64,000 nucleotides of DNA from Mycobacterium sp. 852014-50255_SCH5639931 (GCF_001665605.1 NZ_LZSV01000016.1:248001-312000), one strand, 5' to 3'; shown: positions 11,929 through 20,404, counted from the first letter of the stretch. Made by a program: numbers and translations. The notes: generated by a model from the sequence alone, not told the origin.

Positions 11929-11962
11929 GCCCAGACCGCCTGTAGGACAGCAGAACTGGGCT
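11928..11962. terminator. Bidirectional hairpin between convergent genes
   Basis: Perfect 7-bp outer stem AGCCCAG (11928-11934) / CTGGGCT (11956-11962), enclosing a second small hairpin CTGT-AGG-ACAG. It lies between the stops of two convergent genes. There is no U-tract, as is common for mycobacterial terminators. Confidence 0.5.
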
Positions 11963-11966
11963 TACC

Positions 11967-12467
11967 TCAACTTCGCACCAGGACGAACGCCTCGATGTGG
12001 CGCTTGCCGGCCCGCACTTCGTACTTCCGCCAGCCGGGGTACAGCTCGAGGCCCTTCGCCCAGATATCGTCGCGCTCGCCCGGCGAGGCGAGCCGCGCGT
12101 TCGCATGCCAGGTGTCGCGGCCGATCGCCACCGTCGCCTCCGGGTGCGCCTTGAGGTTGTGGTACCAGGCGGGATGCTTGGAGCCGCCGAAATTGGACGC
12201 GATGAGGGCCAAGCCATCCGGATGCGGGATTCCGTACACGGCGACGGTGCGGGGCTCGCCGGATTTAGCGCCGGTGGTGGTGAGCATCACCACGGGGATG
12301 CCGGTCGCGAGGCCGGCGAAGCTGGTTCTGCCGCCCGTGAGCTTGGTGATGAGTCGGTCGAGGTGGTGCGCCGTGGGGCGAAGGAGCGCCGCACCCACCG
12401 GCGTGGACGCGAAGCGACGCATGATCCGGTGGAACGCATTGGCATCGCCGAAGGATTGGCCGGGCAT
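11967..12467 (-). CDS. F420-dependent nitroreductase-family (Ddn/DUF385) protein
   Basis: A 166-residue protein of the deazaflavin (F420)-binding split-barrel family that includes Ddn. It has the family signatures VMLTTTGAKSGEPRTVAVYG (central), GGSKHPAWYHNLKAHPEATV and a C-terminal EAFVLVRS strand. Members reduce quinones or nitro compounds with F420H2, or are of unknown function. The physiological substrate here is unknown. A second family member lies at 48403-48849. It is convergent with the preceding hydrolase. Confidence 0.85.
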   Translation of the reverse strand: MPGQSFGDANAFHRIMRRFASTPVGAALLRPTAHHLDRLITKLTGGRTSFAGLATGIPVVMLTTTGAKSGEPRTVAVYGIPHPDGLALIASNFGGSKHPAWYHNLKAHPEATVAIGRDTWHANARLASPGERDDIWAKGLELYPGWRKYEVRAGKRHIEAFVLVRS

Positions 12468-12574
12468 GGTGACATTGTGACCCGACCTTGCGCCGCGTAG
12501 GGCCTATTCGTCCGAGCTGAATAACTGGACGAAAACGGGTTACAGACGTCGCTTACGGCACTAAGCTGCTGGTC

Positions 12575-13261
12575 GTGGGCAAGAACGTGTTAGCCAACGG
12601 CCGAAGCCGCTGGCTGGCGATCGTGGCCTCGTTCGCGCTTGCGGCCGCCATGGTCTACGCCCAAGACACAAAGCCGCGCTGCTGCGCGCCGAACGCGGTG
12701 GCGGCGGCGCCCACCACCGCGGCCGCGGCGTCGATCAACGCCGCCGCCCCGCCCAACACCCCGCACACCGCCAGCCCCGCGGAAGTGGAAATGTTGACCG
12801 CCAGCGCGCCTGCCGCGGCGCAGCAATTCCAGGTCGCGCTGCCCCATGGAATCGCGTCGGAGGACAGGCTGCAGGTCAAGACGATCTGGGCGGAACGCGC
12901 CATCAGCGTGCTGTTTCCGCAGATCAAAACCATCTATGGGTACCGGGAAGACCCGCTGCCGTGGCACCCGAACGGGCTGGCGATCGACGTGATGATCCCG
13001 AACCACGGTAGCCCCGAGGGTATCGAGCTCGGCAACCAGATCGCCGGGTACGCCCTGGCGAATGCGAAGCGATGGGGAATCAACCACGTGATCTGGCGGC
13101 AGAAGATTTACCCGGGCGTCGGCGGGGGCAGCTGGACCGCCGATCTCGGGTCGGAAACCCTAAACCACTACGACCACGTGCACATCGCCACCAACGGCGG
13201 CGGCTACCCGACCGGGCACGAGGTCTACTACATCGCCTCGATGACGCCCGCGCCGCAGTAA
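12575..13261 (+). CDS. Secreted M15-peptidase-like protein
   Basis: A 228-residue exported protein. An N-terminal hydrophobic stretch (WLAIVASFALAAAMVYA, ~13-29) is a signal peptide or anchor. It is followed by a double Cys (CC) and an Ala/Pro/Thr linker, then a globular domain. Residues WHPNGLAIDVMIP and DHVHIAT match the metal-ligand pattern of M15-type D-Ala-D-Ala peptidases (HxxGxAxD and HxH). Family members are annotated in actinobacteria as ARB-07466-like or glycoside-hydrolase-like proteins, so a peptidoglycan-related role is inference. The GTG start follows TAAGCT by 7 bases and has no ribosome site, suggesting leaderless expression. Confidence 0.72.
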   Translation: MGKNVLANGRSRWLAIVASFALAAAMVYAQDTKPRCCAPNAVAAAPTTAAAASINAAAPPNTPHTASPAEVEMLTASAPAAAQQFQVALPHGIASEDRLQVKTIWAERAISVLFPQIKTIYGYREDPLPWHPNGLAIDVMIPNHGSPEGIELGNQIAGYALANAKRWGINHVIWRQKIYPGVGGGSWTADLGSETLNHYDHVHIATNGGGYPTGHEVYYIASMTPAPQ

Positions 13262-13281
13262 TGATTGAGTGACAAAGAGAT

Positions 13282-13803
13282 TCACTCCGGCCCGGCAGGA
13301 AACGCCGCCACGGGCATCTCGACGGTTCCTCGGCACGGGCCGCCGTTGATGTCGGTGTGCCAGCTGCCGCGCAGCGAACCGTCCGCCTGCGGCGTGTAGA
13401 ACGCCCACGACCGCGCGGGCGCCCACACCTTCGGGACGCCGTCGCCCATGTAGCAATCCCATTGGAAGTCGAAGCGCTCAACCCAGCGAGTGCCGTCCCA
13501 GGCGTAATGAGACGGCTGGGGCAGCGTCGGGTTCCTGGGCGTGGGGCCGTTGGTGGCGGTGGCCACGCACTTGCCTGCCGGGCAGGCGGTGACGAAGACG
13601 TAGTCGGCGCTGAATGTCGGTTCGGGCTGACTGGCCGCCGCGCTGGTGCCGGACTTGCTGGCGGCGTACCTCACCAGCGAATATTTCCCGTTCCACGCCG
13701 GTGTCGCCGCGTGCGCCGGAACGACGGTCATCGCGAGCACCGCCGCCGCGATGGCGCCGAGCGGCGCAACGCCGAACCGCCATCCCGGAAACATCAGGTC
13801 CAT
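13282..13803 (-). CDS. Conserved secreted protein
   Basis: About 173 residues from the ATG at 13803. The frame extends 12 codons further to a TTG at 13839. An N-terminal signal peptide ([23 protein letters not shown]) precedes a mature domain with three cysteines (TACPAGKC and WDCYMGDG) plus a fourth in GGPCRGT. These suggest two disulfides. [17 protein letters not shown] and GSWHTDI are typical of a mycobacterial secreted family that resembles sensor-type beta domains. Function is unknown. It is convergent with the M15-like gene. Confidence 0.75.
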   Translation of the reverse strand: MDLMFPGWRFGVAPLGAIAAAVLAMTVVPAHAATPAWNGKYSLVRYAASKSGTSAAASQPEPTFSADYVFVTACPAGKCVATATNGPTPRNPTLPQPSHYAWDGTRWVERFDFQWDCYMGDGVPKVWAPARSWAFYTPQADGSLRGSWHTDINGGPCRGTVEMPVAAFPAGPE

Positions 13804-13935
13804 GGTGGGGGTTCGACGACGGAGCCCATACTCCGCCAAGAATTCTTTGAGAAGCCGTTAAGGCCCCGTGCTGATTCTGTGATCAACGCACTCCGCGTCC
13901 GTCAGAAAAGTCCACCTCAGCACAAGGAGACCCCG

Positions 13936-14259
13936 ATGTTCCCTCGCCATTTCACCGCCTCGGTCGTCGGCACCGCCGCCCTGGGTCTGGCCGCGCTCGG
14001 CCTCGCCGGCACCGCGGGCGCGAGCTCGGTCGATGACGCGTTCCTCGCCCAGCTGGCATCGGATGGCATCACCCCGCCGAGCGCTTCGGTTGCCATCAAG
14101 GACGCACACGCCGTCTGCAACGCGCTCGACCAGGGCCACTCGAGCAAGGAGGTCATCAGCGCCGTGGCGAAGGCGACCGGCTTGAGCACCAAGGGCTCCA
14201 AGACGTTCGCGGTCGACGCGGCCTCGGCCTACTGCCCGCAGTACGTCACGTCGGCCTGA
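13936..14259 (+). CDS. DUF732 secreted protein
   Basis: A 107-residue exported protein and likely counterpart of M. tuberculosis Rv1291c. The signal peptide is [20 protein letters not shown] (~10-29), followed by a helical DUF732 domain ([33 protein letters not shown]). Two cysteines (in AHAVCNAL and AYCPQYV) are spaced for one disulfide. The start is ATG at 13936, set by AAGGAGA 6 bases upstream. The frame is open far upstream, but that part is a shadow of the opposite-strand gene. Function is unknown. Confidence 0.88.
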   Translation: MFPRHFTASVVGTAALGLAALGLAGTAGASSVDDAFLAQLASDGITPPSASVAIKDAHAVCNALDQGHSSKEVISAVAKATGLSTKGSKTFAVDAASAYCPQYVTSA

Positions 14260-14274
14260 CACCGACCACCACAG

Positions 14275-14300
14275 TGCGGGGACCCCGGCGGGCCCCCGCA
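14275..14300. terminator. Strong GC hairpin between convergent genes
   Basis: TGCGGGG (14275-14281) pairs with CCCCGCA (14294-14300), and the loop can form further C/G pairs. It lies 16 bases after the DUF732 stop and just before the Nudix stop codon. It is probably a bidirectional terminator. Confidence 0.65.
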
Positions 14301-14304
14301 TTGT

Positions 14305-14841
14305 TCATGGCCGCCGCAGCAGAAACAGGCTGTAGGCCGCGACGGACTGCGCGTCGGCGATCACTCCCGACCGGATCATCTGCTCGACGTCCTCGCGGGC
14401 GAACCAGGCACTGCGCATGTCCTGTTCCTCGTGCTCGAGATCCGGCTCCCCTTCGGCGATTCCGGTGGCCAGGAACACCCAGCCGCGCTGGCTGGTCATG
14501 CCCGGAGCGACGTCGAGCTGGCCGAGCACCTCGAATGATGTCGCACTCAATCCCGTTTCCTCGCGCAGCTCACGCTCGGCCAACTCGGACGGGTCGGTGT
14601 CCGCCAAGCCGGGAGCGGTGCCCTGCGGGAATTCCCACCGCCGCTCCCCGAGCGGATACCGGAACTGTTCGACCAGCCGGAAGCGCTGCCCGTCGAACGG
14701 CATCACCAGCGCATAGTCCGGTTTGTCCACCACGCCGTAGATGCCGGGGCTGCCGTCCGGGCGACGGATGTCGTCTTCGCGGAGCACCATCCATTGGCTC
14801 CGATAGATCTCGCGGGACGCGACGCATTCGATGAAGGGCAC
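14305..14841 (-). CDS. Nudix hydrolase (ADP-sugar pyrophosphatase-like)
   Basis: A 178-residue Nudix enzyme. The Nudix helix is RELREETGLS, preceded by WEFPQGTAPGL with a longer than usual spacing, as in ADP-ribose/ADP-sugar pyrophosphatases. The N-terminal REIYRSQWMVLREDDIRRPDG is typical of that group. It probably hydrolyses a nucleoside diphosphate-linked metabolite. The GTG at 14841 is chosen because homology begins at PFIECVASREI. The open frame upstream overlaps the TPR gene in another frame and is spurious. It is 10 bases downstream of the TPR gene stop, so the two are likely an operon. Confidence 0.85.
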   Translation of the reverse strand: MPFIECVASREIYRSQWMVLREDDIRRPDGSPGIYGVVDKPDYALVMPFDGQRFRLVEQFRYPLGERRWEFPQGTAPGLADTDPSELAERELREETGLSATSFEVLGQLDVAPGMTSQRGWVFLATGIAEGEPDLEHEEQDMRSAWFAREDVEQMIRSGVIADAQSVAAYSLFLLRRP

Positions 14842-14851
14842 CAACCCAGTA

Positions 14852-16147
14852 TCACTGGGATGCCGTGAAGCGGTCGTACGTGCGGCGCAGGGCGCCGCGG
14901 TCGACGGAGTGCAGCGCCCGGGTGAGGACTTCGAACACGTCGACGTGCCCGACGGTGGGATCCGCCGTATCGCCACGCGTGTATTGCCACGGCAGGGACC
15001 GGCCGCGCCGCAGCACTTCGCCGAGGTACCACACGGCGCCATCGACGAACGGTTCATTCCGCTCTTCGTTCAGGAGCTGTTCGGGTGTCGGGGCCTTCTG
15101 AATGACGAGCTCTTCCAACGCGTCAAGGGACTCCGGCGAGAAGTCCCACACGGCATCGCCGCCGTAATGACCTGCCCAGACCGGGAATTGGGCCCCGCGC
15201 TCGGCAAGCCAGCATCGCAGGTATTCCTCATCAGAAAACCGCTGTGTGACTTGCCTTTTGGCGCTGAGGCGGCGCTTGCCGGCTTCTTCGACCCGGCCGC
15301 GCAACTCGGCCACCCACCGGTGGTCCTCGACGCGGTCGCGCCACTTCGCGAGTTCCTCCCTGGCCGCGACGGTGAGCGGATTGTCTTCGCCGAAGACCCG
15401 TGCTTCGTCGGCGACCAGGGCCTGCCAGGTAGCCACCTTGTCCCCGTAGTCCACGGGTTCTGGCTCCCAGAGCGCGATGGTGTGCCGCGCGATCAGCGTG
15501 TGGCGGTGGTCGTCGCCCAACTTTTCGCGCATCACCTCGACAAGGGACTCGAGCTCAGCCACGGCGCCGGCGCCGTCCTCCGATTCGCCGTGCCATTGCG
15601 CCAGCGACAACCGCATGCCCAACGTGTCCTCGTGGTCGTCGCCGAGCACCCGGCGCCGGGCGGCAAGGACGCGCTCGCCCTCGGCGATGGCACCCGGGTA
15701 GTCACCAAGCTCCTTGCGCTTGTGCGCCACGCGGTCCATGGACGTCAGCACGGTGGGGTGCTCTTCGCCCAGCACGCGTTCTTCGTCGGCCAGCAGCTGC
15801 GACCATTCGGCCAACGCGGCCCGCGCTTCCTGCTGGGGCCGGTCCGCGAACATGTGGCGCGCCGTCAACGTGGTGATGTGATCCCAACCGAGCACCTCCT
15901 CGAACTCGGGTACCAGCTGCTCGAGGACGGCGTAGGCCCCGGCCTGGTCTCCCATTTGGAGCTGCAGGTGTACTAGCGCAAGCTTCATGTCCAAGACGTT
16001 GGGGTGGCGCTCCCCCAGGATCGGGCGGCAGACCGCGACCAGCTCGTTCATCAGTGGCAACGCCCCGGCGAAATCGGCCGCGGCGATGCGCTCCGAGATG
16101 AGCCGGGTCAAGGCGGCGAGCGGCCCAGGCAGTTCCGGCTGCGTCAT
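14852..16147 (-). CDS. Tetratricopeptide-repeat protein
   Basis: A 431-residue, probably cytosolic protein whose first ~270 residues are Kinesin-light-chain-type TPR repeats. The recurring pattern LGEEHPTVLTSM, LGDDHEDTLGMR, LGDDHRHTLIAR, FGEDNPLTVAAR marks successive ~42-residue repeats. The C-terminal ~150 residues (FSDEEYLRCWLAERG..., WYLGEVLRRGRSLPWQYTRGD) form a separate domain of unknown function. It is likely a protein-protein interaction module. It is divergent from the K+ channel gene and followed closely by the Nudix gene. Confidence 0.82.
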   Translation of the reverse strand: MTQPELPGPLAALTRLISERIAAADFAGALPLMNELVAVCRPILGERHPNVLDMKLALVHLQLQMGDQAGAYAVLEQLVPEFEEVLGWDHITTLTARHMFADRPQQEARAALAEWSQLLADEERVLGEEHPTVLTSMDRVAHKRKELGDYPGAIAEGERVLAARRRVLGDDHEDTLGMRLSLAQWHGESEDGAGAVAELESLVEVMREKLGDDHRHTLIARHTIALWEPEPVDYGDKVATWQALVADEARVFGEDNPLTVAAREELAKWRDRVEDHRWVAELRGRVEEAGKRRLSAKRQVTQRFSDEEYLRCWLAERGAQFPVWAGHYGGDAVWDFSPESLDALEELVIQKAPTPEQLLNEERNEPFVDGAVWYLGEVLRRGRSLPWQYTRGDTADPTVGHVDVFEVLTRALHSVDRGALRRTYDRFTASQ

Positions 16148-16273
16148 ACCGCTATCGAATCTCTCCTGCGGCCCCGCCGCAATTCACTCTGCGGCCGGTG
16201 TGGCGCTGGCATGAATCGGCACCGTGCCCGATAGTCATAGGAACAAATTCCAACGTCAGCAGAGGTGGGGGTC

Positions 16274-16300
16274 ATGCCGGACGACCCGAAGCGGGCCTAA
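16274..16300 (+). promoter_or_regulatory. Mini-ORF leader before the K+ channel gene
   Basis: An 8-codon frame (ATG ... TAA, peptide MPDDPKRA) with a good ribosome site (AGAGGTGGGGG) ends two bases before the channel ATG, which itself has only a weak ribosome site. This suggests translational coupling or a leader peptide. This is read from sequence only and is untested. Confidence 0.4.
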
Positions 16301-16302
16301 CC

Positions 16303-18018
16303 ATGCGCGGGCACATCATCGTCAGCGGTGACGACGCGCTGGCGACCACGATCGTCGAGGAGCTCAACAACGCCGGTGTGCACATCGTCAAGCTCCAAAC
16401 CGCCGGCGAGCTCGACACCGCCGAGGTCACCCGCGCTCGCGCCGTGATTTGTGTTGGCGACGACGACGCGACCAACCTCGAAATCGCACTGCTGGCAAGG
16501 AAAGCCAACCCCCGGGTGCGCGTGGTGGCACGGCTGGCCAACGACGTGCTGCGGACGGCGATGGCCGCCGACAAGCGTCCCGGCGCGATCCTGGACGTCG
16601 CCGACCTCGCCGCGCCCTCGGTCGTCGAGGCGTGTCTGGCGCACACCGTGCACCCCTTCGAGGCGGCGGGCATCGAATTCGTCGTCTCCGGCGCCGAGGC
16701 ACCGTATAGCGCGACGCTGCGCGAAATCTACGGTGACCTGGCACCGGTGGCGGTGATTCACGGCGAGAACTGCGCCACCCCGGACGAGGTGGTGTCCTGT
16801 CCAGGCCGTGATCTGTCGGTGCATGCCGGTGACTGGACCGCGATGATCGGCACCGCTGAGGAATTGGCCGAACGCGGCATCAAGGTCCCGCGGCCGACCG
16901 TGACGCGCTATCGCCTGCCCCGGCTGCGGCGGATGCTCGACAGTGCGCGCGCGCTGCGCGACGACGTCAACCCGATGTTCGCCCGAGCGTTGCTGGCCGC
17001 GGCATGCCTGCTGATCGGATCGACGGTAATCCTGCGGTTCTGCTACCAGCCGGGACCGAGGATGAACTGGCTCGACGCGCTGTATTTCAGCACCGAGACG
17101 ATCGCGACGGTCGGTTACGGCGATTTCAGCTTCCTCCATCAGCCGACCTGGCTGCGGCTGTTCAGCATCATGCTGATGTTCGCCGGCGTAACAACCACCG
17201 CGCTCCTCGTCGCTTTCGTCGCCGACCTGCTGATATCGCGGCGTTTCGCCCACTCCGTGGGCCGCCGCCGGGCGCGCCATCTACGCAATCACGTCATCGT
17301 GGTCGGGCTCGGTTCGTTCGGCAGCCGCGTCGTCGCCGACCTCAGGTCAGCGGGATACGACGTCGCCGTGATCGAGCGGGACGAAAACAACCGCTTCCTG
17401 TCGGCGGCGGCCGACCTCGACGTGCCGGTGATCTTCGGGGACGCGACGCTGCGCCAGACGCTGGAGGCCGCCCGCGTCGAGCACGCCCGCGCGGTGGCGG
17501 TGCTGACCCAGGACGACATGGTGAACATCGAGACCGGGATCGTGCTGCGCGAGATGCTGGGCCCCCGGGTGAAGCCCGAAGTGGTCCGCACCGACGTTCC
17601 CCTGGTGCTGCGCGTATACGACCGCGCGCTGGGTGCCGCGGTGGCGCAGCGGTTCGGATTCGAAAACGTCCGGTCCACCGTCGAACTGGCCGCACCATGG
17701 TTCATCGGAGCCGCGATGGGCCTGCAAGTGCTGGGCACATTTTCCGTCGGGCAGCGCTCGTTCATGATCGGTGGAATGCACGTGGCGCCCGGCAGCGAGC
17801 TCGACGGGCTGAAGATGTTCGAACTGTCCACCCAGACCCGGGTCATAGCGATCACCCGGCGGGACGCGCCCGTCGAGCTGCACCCGCGGCGGGACGCCTG
17901 GCTTCGTGGCGGCGACACCGTCTACCTCGTCGGCCCGTATCGCGAGTTGTTGGCGACGCTGCGCAAGGGGCAGCCGCCCCAGCAGCCGGCCGCCGGCGAC
18001 GAGCGCGCGTCGGCCTAG
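16303..18018 (+). CDS. Potassium channel / NAD-binding (two RCK domains) protein
   Basis: A 571-residue membrane protein. Residues ~1-120 form a first TrkA-N/RCK-like Rossmann domain (MRGHIIVSGDDALATTIVEE). Two transmembrane helices (~226-247 and ~285-308) flank a pore helix with the K+ selectivity filter TVGYGD (~269-274). A second canonical RCK Rossmann domain begins ~327 (NHVIVVGLGSFGSRVV), followed by a TrkA-C-like tail (TRRDAPVELHPRRDAWLRGGDTVYLVG). It should assemble as a tetramer gated by nucleotides, Ca2+ or voltage. The ATG at 16303 starts the conserved domain; longer upstream frames are unlikely. Confidence 0.88.
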   Translation: MRGHIIVSGDDALATTIVEELNNAGVHIVKLQTAGELDTAEVTRARAVICVGDDDATNLEIALLARKANPRVRVVARLANDVLRTAMAADKRPGAILDVADLAAPSVVEACLAHTVHPFEAAGIEFVVSGAEAPYSATLREIYGDLAPVAVIHGENCATPDEVVSCPGRDLSVHAGDWTAMIGTAEELAERGIKVPRPTVTRYRLPRLRRMLDSARALRDDVNPMFARALLAAACLLIGSTVILRFCYQPGPRMNWLDALYFSTETIATVGYGDFSFLHQPTWLRLFSIMLMFAGVTTTALLVAFVADLLISRRFAHSVGRRRARHLRNHVIVVGLGSFGSRVVADLRSAGYDVAVIERDENNRFLSAAADLDVPVIFGDATLRQTLEAARVEHARAVAVLTQDDMVNIETGIVLREMLGPRVKPEVVRTDVPLVLRVYDRALGAAVAQRFGFENVRSTVELAAPWFIGAAMGLQVLGTFSVGQRSFMIGGMHVAPGSELDGLKMFELSTQTRVIAITRRDAPVELHPRRDAWLRGGDTVYLVGPYRELLATLRKGQPPQQPAAGDERASA

Positions 18019-18125
18019 TGGCGATCGCAAGCGCGGCGTAGCCGGGCGCGGCGGGTCGCCACCGTCGAGCTAGTGGCGATCGCAAGCGCGGCGTAGCCGG
18101 GCGCGGCGGGTCGCCACCGTCGGCC
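18016..18125. repeat. Two tandem copies of a 55-bp hairpin repeat
   Basis: Copy 1 is 18016-18070 and copy 2 is 18071-18125; they differ at two bases near the end. Each begins TAGTGGCGATCGC, contains GGC-GTA-GCC and ends GGGTCGCCACC, so GTGGCGA pairs with TCGCCAC around an inner hairpin. The TAG of copy 1 is the stop codon of the channel gene. The array fills the space between two convergent genes. A related repeat pair lies at 46387-46498. Confidence 0.85.
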
Positions 18126-18135
18126 TAGTAATGGG

Positions 18136-19026
18136 TTAAAGCCGGCCGGTCACGTCCGCCGCGCGGCTCAGCTGGTCGATGTCCGCGCTCGTCGGGATGA
18201 GCTGTACCTCGTCGGTGCCGATGTCCTCGAACTTGCGCAGCACCGCCAGCAGCTCGTCCTCGGAGCCGGCCCATCCGGTCGTCGGCGCCATGGCGTCGAC
18301 GTACTCCGCCGGTATCCAGTTCATGTAGCGCCGTAGGTGGCGATGCACCTGGGCCCGGGCCTGCTCCGGTGACCCGAACGCGAACCAGAACGACGTCACC
18401 AGGTGGGGTTTGCCCTTGCCTGCCTGCGCCCACGCTTCGCGCGCGACGTCGAACAACTCGTTCTGCTTGGCGACGTCCAGATCCAGCGTGGTCCCGGCCA
18501 GTCCGGCGGCCCACGCCGCGGCGCTGCGGATGGTCTTGGGCCCGATGCTCCCCACGAACAGCGGCGGACCGCCGGGCTGCACAGGCGCCGGCCCCACCGG
18601 CAGGACCGACTCGGTGAGCTTTTCGCCGGCCCACACCCGCTTCATCACGGCGACGCGCTCGGCCATCTCGCGCATCGTCTGCGTTGCCGGATCGGCGCCG
18701 ACGGCGTGGTAGTCCTCGTGCCTGCCACCCACGCCGATGCCCACGCTCAGCCGCCCGCCGCACAGCATGTCGCCGGTCGCCAGGCCCTTGGCCAGCATCA
18801 CCGGGTCGTGCAACTGCGGCACGATCACGGTGGTCAGCAGCCGCACCCGGTTCGTCCAGGCCGCCAGGGCGCCCAGCAGAGTCAGATTGTCCGGGTTGTC
18901 GAACGCGATGCGCTCGCCCCAGCACAGCGACGAGAACGGGCCGGCGTCAATCGCGCGCGCCCAGTTCTCCAAAATTCCCGCGTCCAAGTCCGGCTCCATC
19001 ACCGGCAGCGTCATCGCAATCCGCAC
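18136..19026 (-). CDS. LLM-class (F420-dependent-type) oxidoreductase
   Basis: About 296 residues with a luciferase-like (beta/alpha)8 fold. Features are the N-terminal VRIAMTLPVMEPDLD strand, the central WTNRVRLLTTVIVPQLHDPVMLAKGLAT, and GGRLSVGIGVGGRHEDYHA, the usual F420/FMN-site pattern. It is likely an F420-dependent oxidoreductase of unknown substrate. The GTG at 19026 fits the usual start of the family (xRIAxTLP); a downstream ATG at 19014 is an alternative. It is convergent with the K+ channel and divergent from two VOC genes. Confidence 0.82.
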   Translation of the reverse strand: MRIAMTLPVMEPDLDAGILENWARAIDAGPFSSLCWGERIAFDNPDNLTLLGALAAWTNRVRLLTTVIVPQLHDPVMLAKGLATGDMLCGGRLSVGIGVGGRHEDYHAVGADPATQTMREMAERVAVMKRVWAGEKLTESVLPVGPAPVQPGGPPLFVGSIGPKTIRSAAAWAAGLAGTTLDLDVAKQNELFDVAREAWAQAGKGKPHLVTSFWFAFGSPEQARAQVHRHLRRYMNWIPAEYVDAMAPTTGWAGSEDELLAVLRKFEDIGTDEVQLIPTSADIDQLSRAADVTGRL

Positions 19027-19075
19027 GACGGCGATTCTGGCATGACAGTCAACATCCGGTCGTACAAGTGGCAGC

Positions 19076-19498
19076 ATGGAGCAGATGGGTTTCACCAGCA
19101 GTTCCATCGCGCACGTCCGCCTCACCGTCACCGATATTGAGCGATCCCGGCAGTTTTACGAGAGCGTGTTCGGTTGGCCGGTACTACTGGAGGTGCCCGA
19201 CAACGCCGACGAGGCCACCCGCAGCCAGTTGAGCTTCCTGTTCGGTGGCGTCATCTACGATCTCGGCGGCACGCTGCTGGGACTGCGGCCGGTTGCCACC
19301 GACCGCTTCCACGAGGATCGCGCCGGGCTCGACCACATCGCGTTCCGGGTCGGCAGCAAGGATGAATTAGACTCCGCCGCAGCGCATCTCGATGAGCTCA
19401 GCGTCGTGCACGAGCCCGTGAAAGACATCGGACCGTCGTACATCCTGCAGTTCCGCGACCCCGACAACATCGCCCTGGAGCTCACGGCACCCAAGTAG
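19076..19498 (+). CDS. VOC-family (glyoxalase/bleomycin resistance-like) protein
   Basis: A 140-residue protein with two beta-alpha-beta-beta-beta repeats of the vicinal-oxygen-chelate fold: HVRLTVTDIERSRQFYESVFGWP (N-terminal) and GLDHIAFRVGSKDELDSAAAHL, ending with FRDPDNIALELTAP. The His in HVRL, the His in LDHIAF and the Glu in ALELT are typical metal ligands. Its substrate is unknown. A second VOC gene follows at 9 bases, so the two probably form an operon. Confidence 0.85.
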   Translation: MEQMGFTSSSIAHVRLTVTDIERSRQFYESVFGWPVLLEVPDNADEATRSQLSFLFGGVIYDLGGTLLGLRPVATDRFHEDRAGLDHIAFRVGSKDELDSAAAHLDELSVVHEPVKDIGPSYILQFRDPDNIALELTAPK

Positions 19499-19507
19499 GA
19501 GGAGGCC

Positions 19508-19897
19508 ATGTCCATCAGTTTCAACCACACGATCGTCGCCGCCCGGGACAAGCGCGAGTCCGCGGAGTTCCTCACCGAATTGTTCGGGCTGCCCAGCCCA
19601 AAGCCGTTCGGCCACTTCATGGTTGTCGAACTCGAGCACGGCGCCAGTCTGGACTACGCGGATGCTTCCGACGGCGGGGAGATCCCGCGGCAGCACTATG
19701 CATTCCTGGTGTCCGAAGAGGAATTCGACACGATCTACGGCAAGATCTCCTCGCGCGGCCTTCAGCACTGGGCCGACCCGGGCGCCAAACGGCCCGGCGA
19801 GATCAACCACAGGGACGGCGGACGCGGGGTGTACTTCCGCGATCCGTCGGGACATGCCATGGAGATTCTCACCCGCCCGTACGGGTCGGGGGGCTGA
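19508..19897 (+). CDS. VOC-family protein
   Basis: A 129-residue VOC-fold protein: FNHTIVAARDKRESAEFLTELFGLP at the N-terminus, HYAFLVSEEEFDTIYGKI in the middle and GVYFRDPSGHAMEILTRPYG at the end, with His/His/Glu metal-ligand pattern. It has a textbook ribosome site (AGGAGGAGG) between the stop of the first VOC gene and its ATG. Unlike the first, it lacks a long loop between repeats. The physiological role is unknown. Confidence 0.85.
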   Translation: MSISFNHTIVAARDKRESAEFLTELFGLPSPKPFGHFMVVELEHGASLDYADASDGGEIPRQHYAFLVSEEEFDTIYGKISSRGLQHWADPGAKRPGEINHRDGGRGVYFRDPSGHAMEILTRPYGSGG

Positions 19898-19918
19898 CGC
19901 TCCGGCGGGCGGCGGCGC

Positions 19919-20404
19919 CTACTCGCCGGCGTGCGGTGTGCCGTGCCGCACGCTCTCCTGTGCCCGATAGTCGTGGGCGAATTGGGCGACATGCTCGGGC
20001 AGGGCATTGGCGGCGACGTCGGCCAGGGTTGTCTCCTCGAGCACCGACCGCATGCTGGCACGCAACGCCCGCCAGACGTCGGTGAGCGCCGCGGTCGGAC
20101 CGGAGTAGGGCAGGTCCCCCAGCCCGATGTCGCGCACGCTCGCCAGCGGCCCGTCGATACAGCGCAATACGTCGGCGATGCTGATCTCGTCTCCTGGACG
20201 GGCCAGTTCATAGCCGCCTTCGCGGCCCCGATGGCTCTTCACCAGCCGGTCGGTGCGCAGGTTGGTCAGGATGTCGACGAGGAATTGCGGCGGTATGCCC
20301 TGCGCTTGGGCCAAGTCGTCGGTTTTCACCAATGCCCCGCTGGGGACCGTGGCGAGCTGGACCATGGCCCGCACCGCGTACTCCGCCTTCGCCGACATGC
20401 GCAC
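19919..20404 (-). CDS. Rrf2-family transcription regulator
   Basis: A 161-residue winged-helix regulator of the Rrf2 family (counterpart of Rv1287). Motifs are [16 protein letters not shown], the recognition helix [20 protein letters not shown] and the wing [23 protein letters not shown]. The residue range ~90-110 contains no Cys cluster of the Fe-S type, so unlike IscR/NsrR it probably does not bind an iron-sulfur cluster. The GTG at 20404 gives VRMSAKAEY, as in M. tuberculosis; ATG at 20398 is the alternative. It lies just downstream of cysDN and may control the sulfate-activation genes (inference). Confidence 0.88.
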   Translation of the reverse strand: MRMSAKAEYAVRAMVQLATVPSGALVKTDDLAQAQGIPPQFLVDILTNLRTDRLVKSHRGREGGYELARPGDEISIADVLRCIDGPLASVRDIGLGDLPYSGPTAALTDVWRALRASMRSVLEETTLADVAANALPEHVAQFAHDYRAQESVRHGTPHAGE

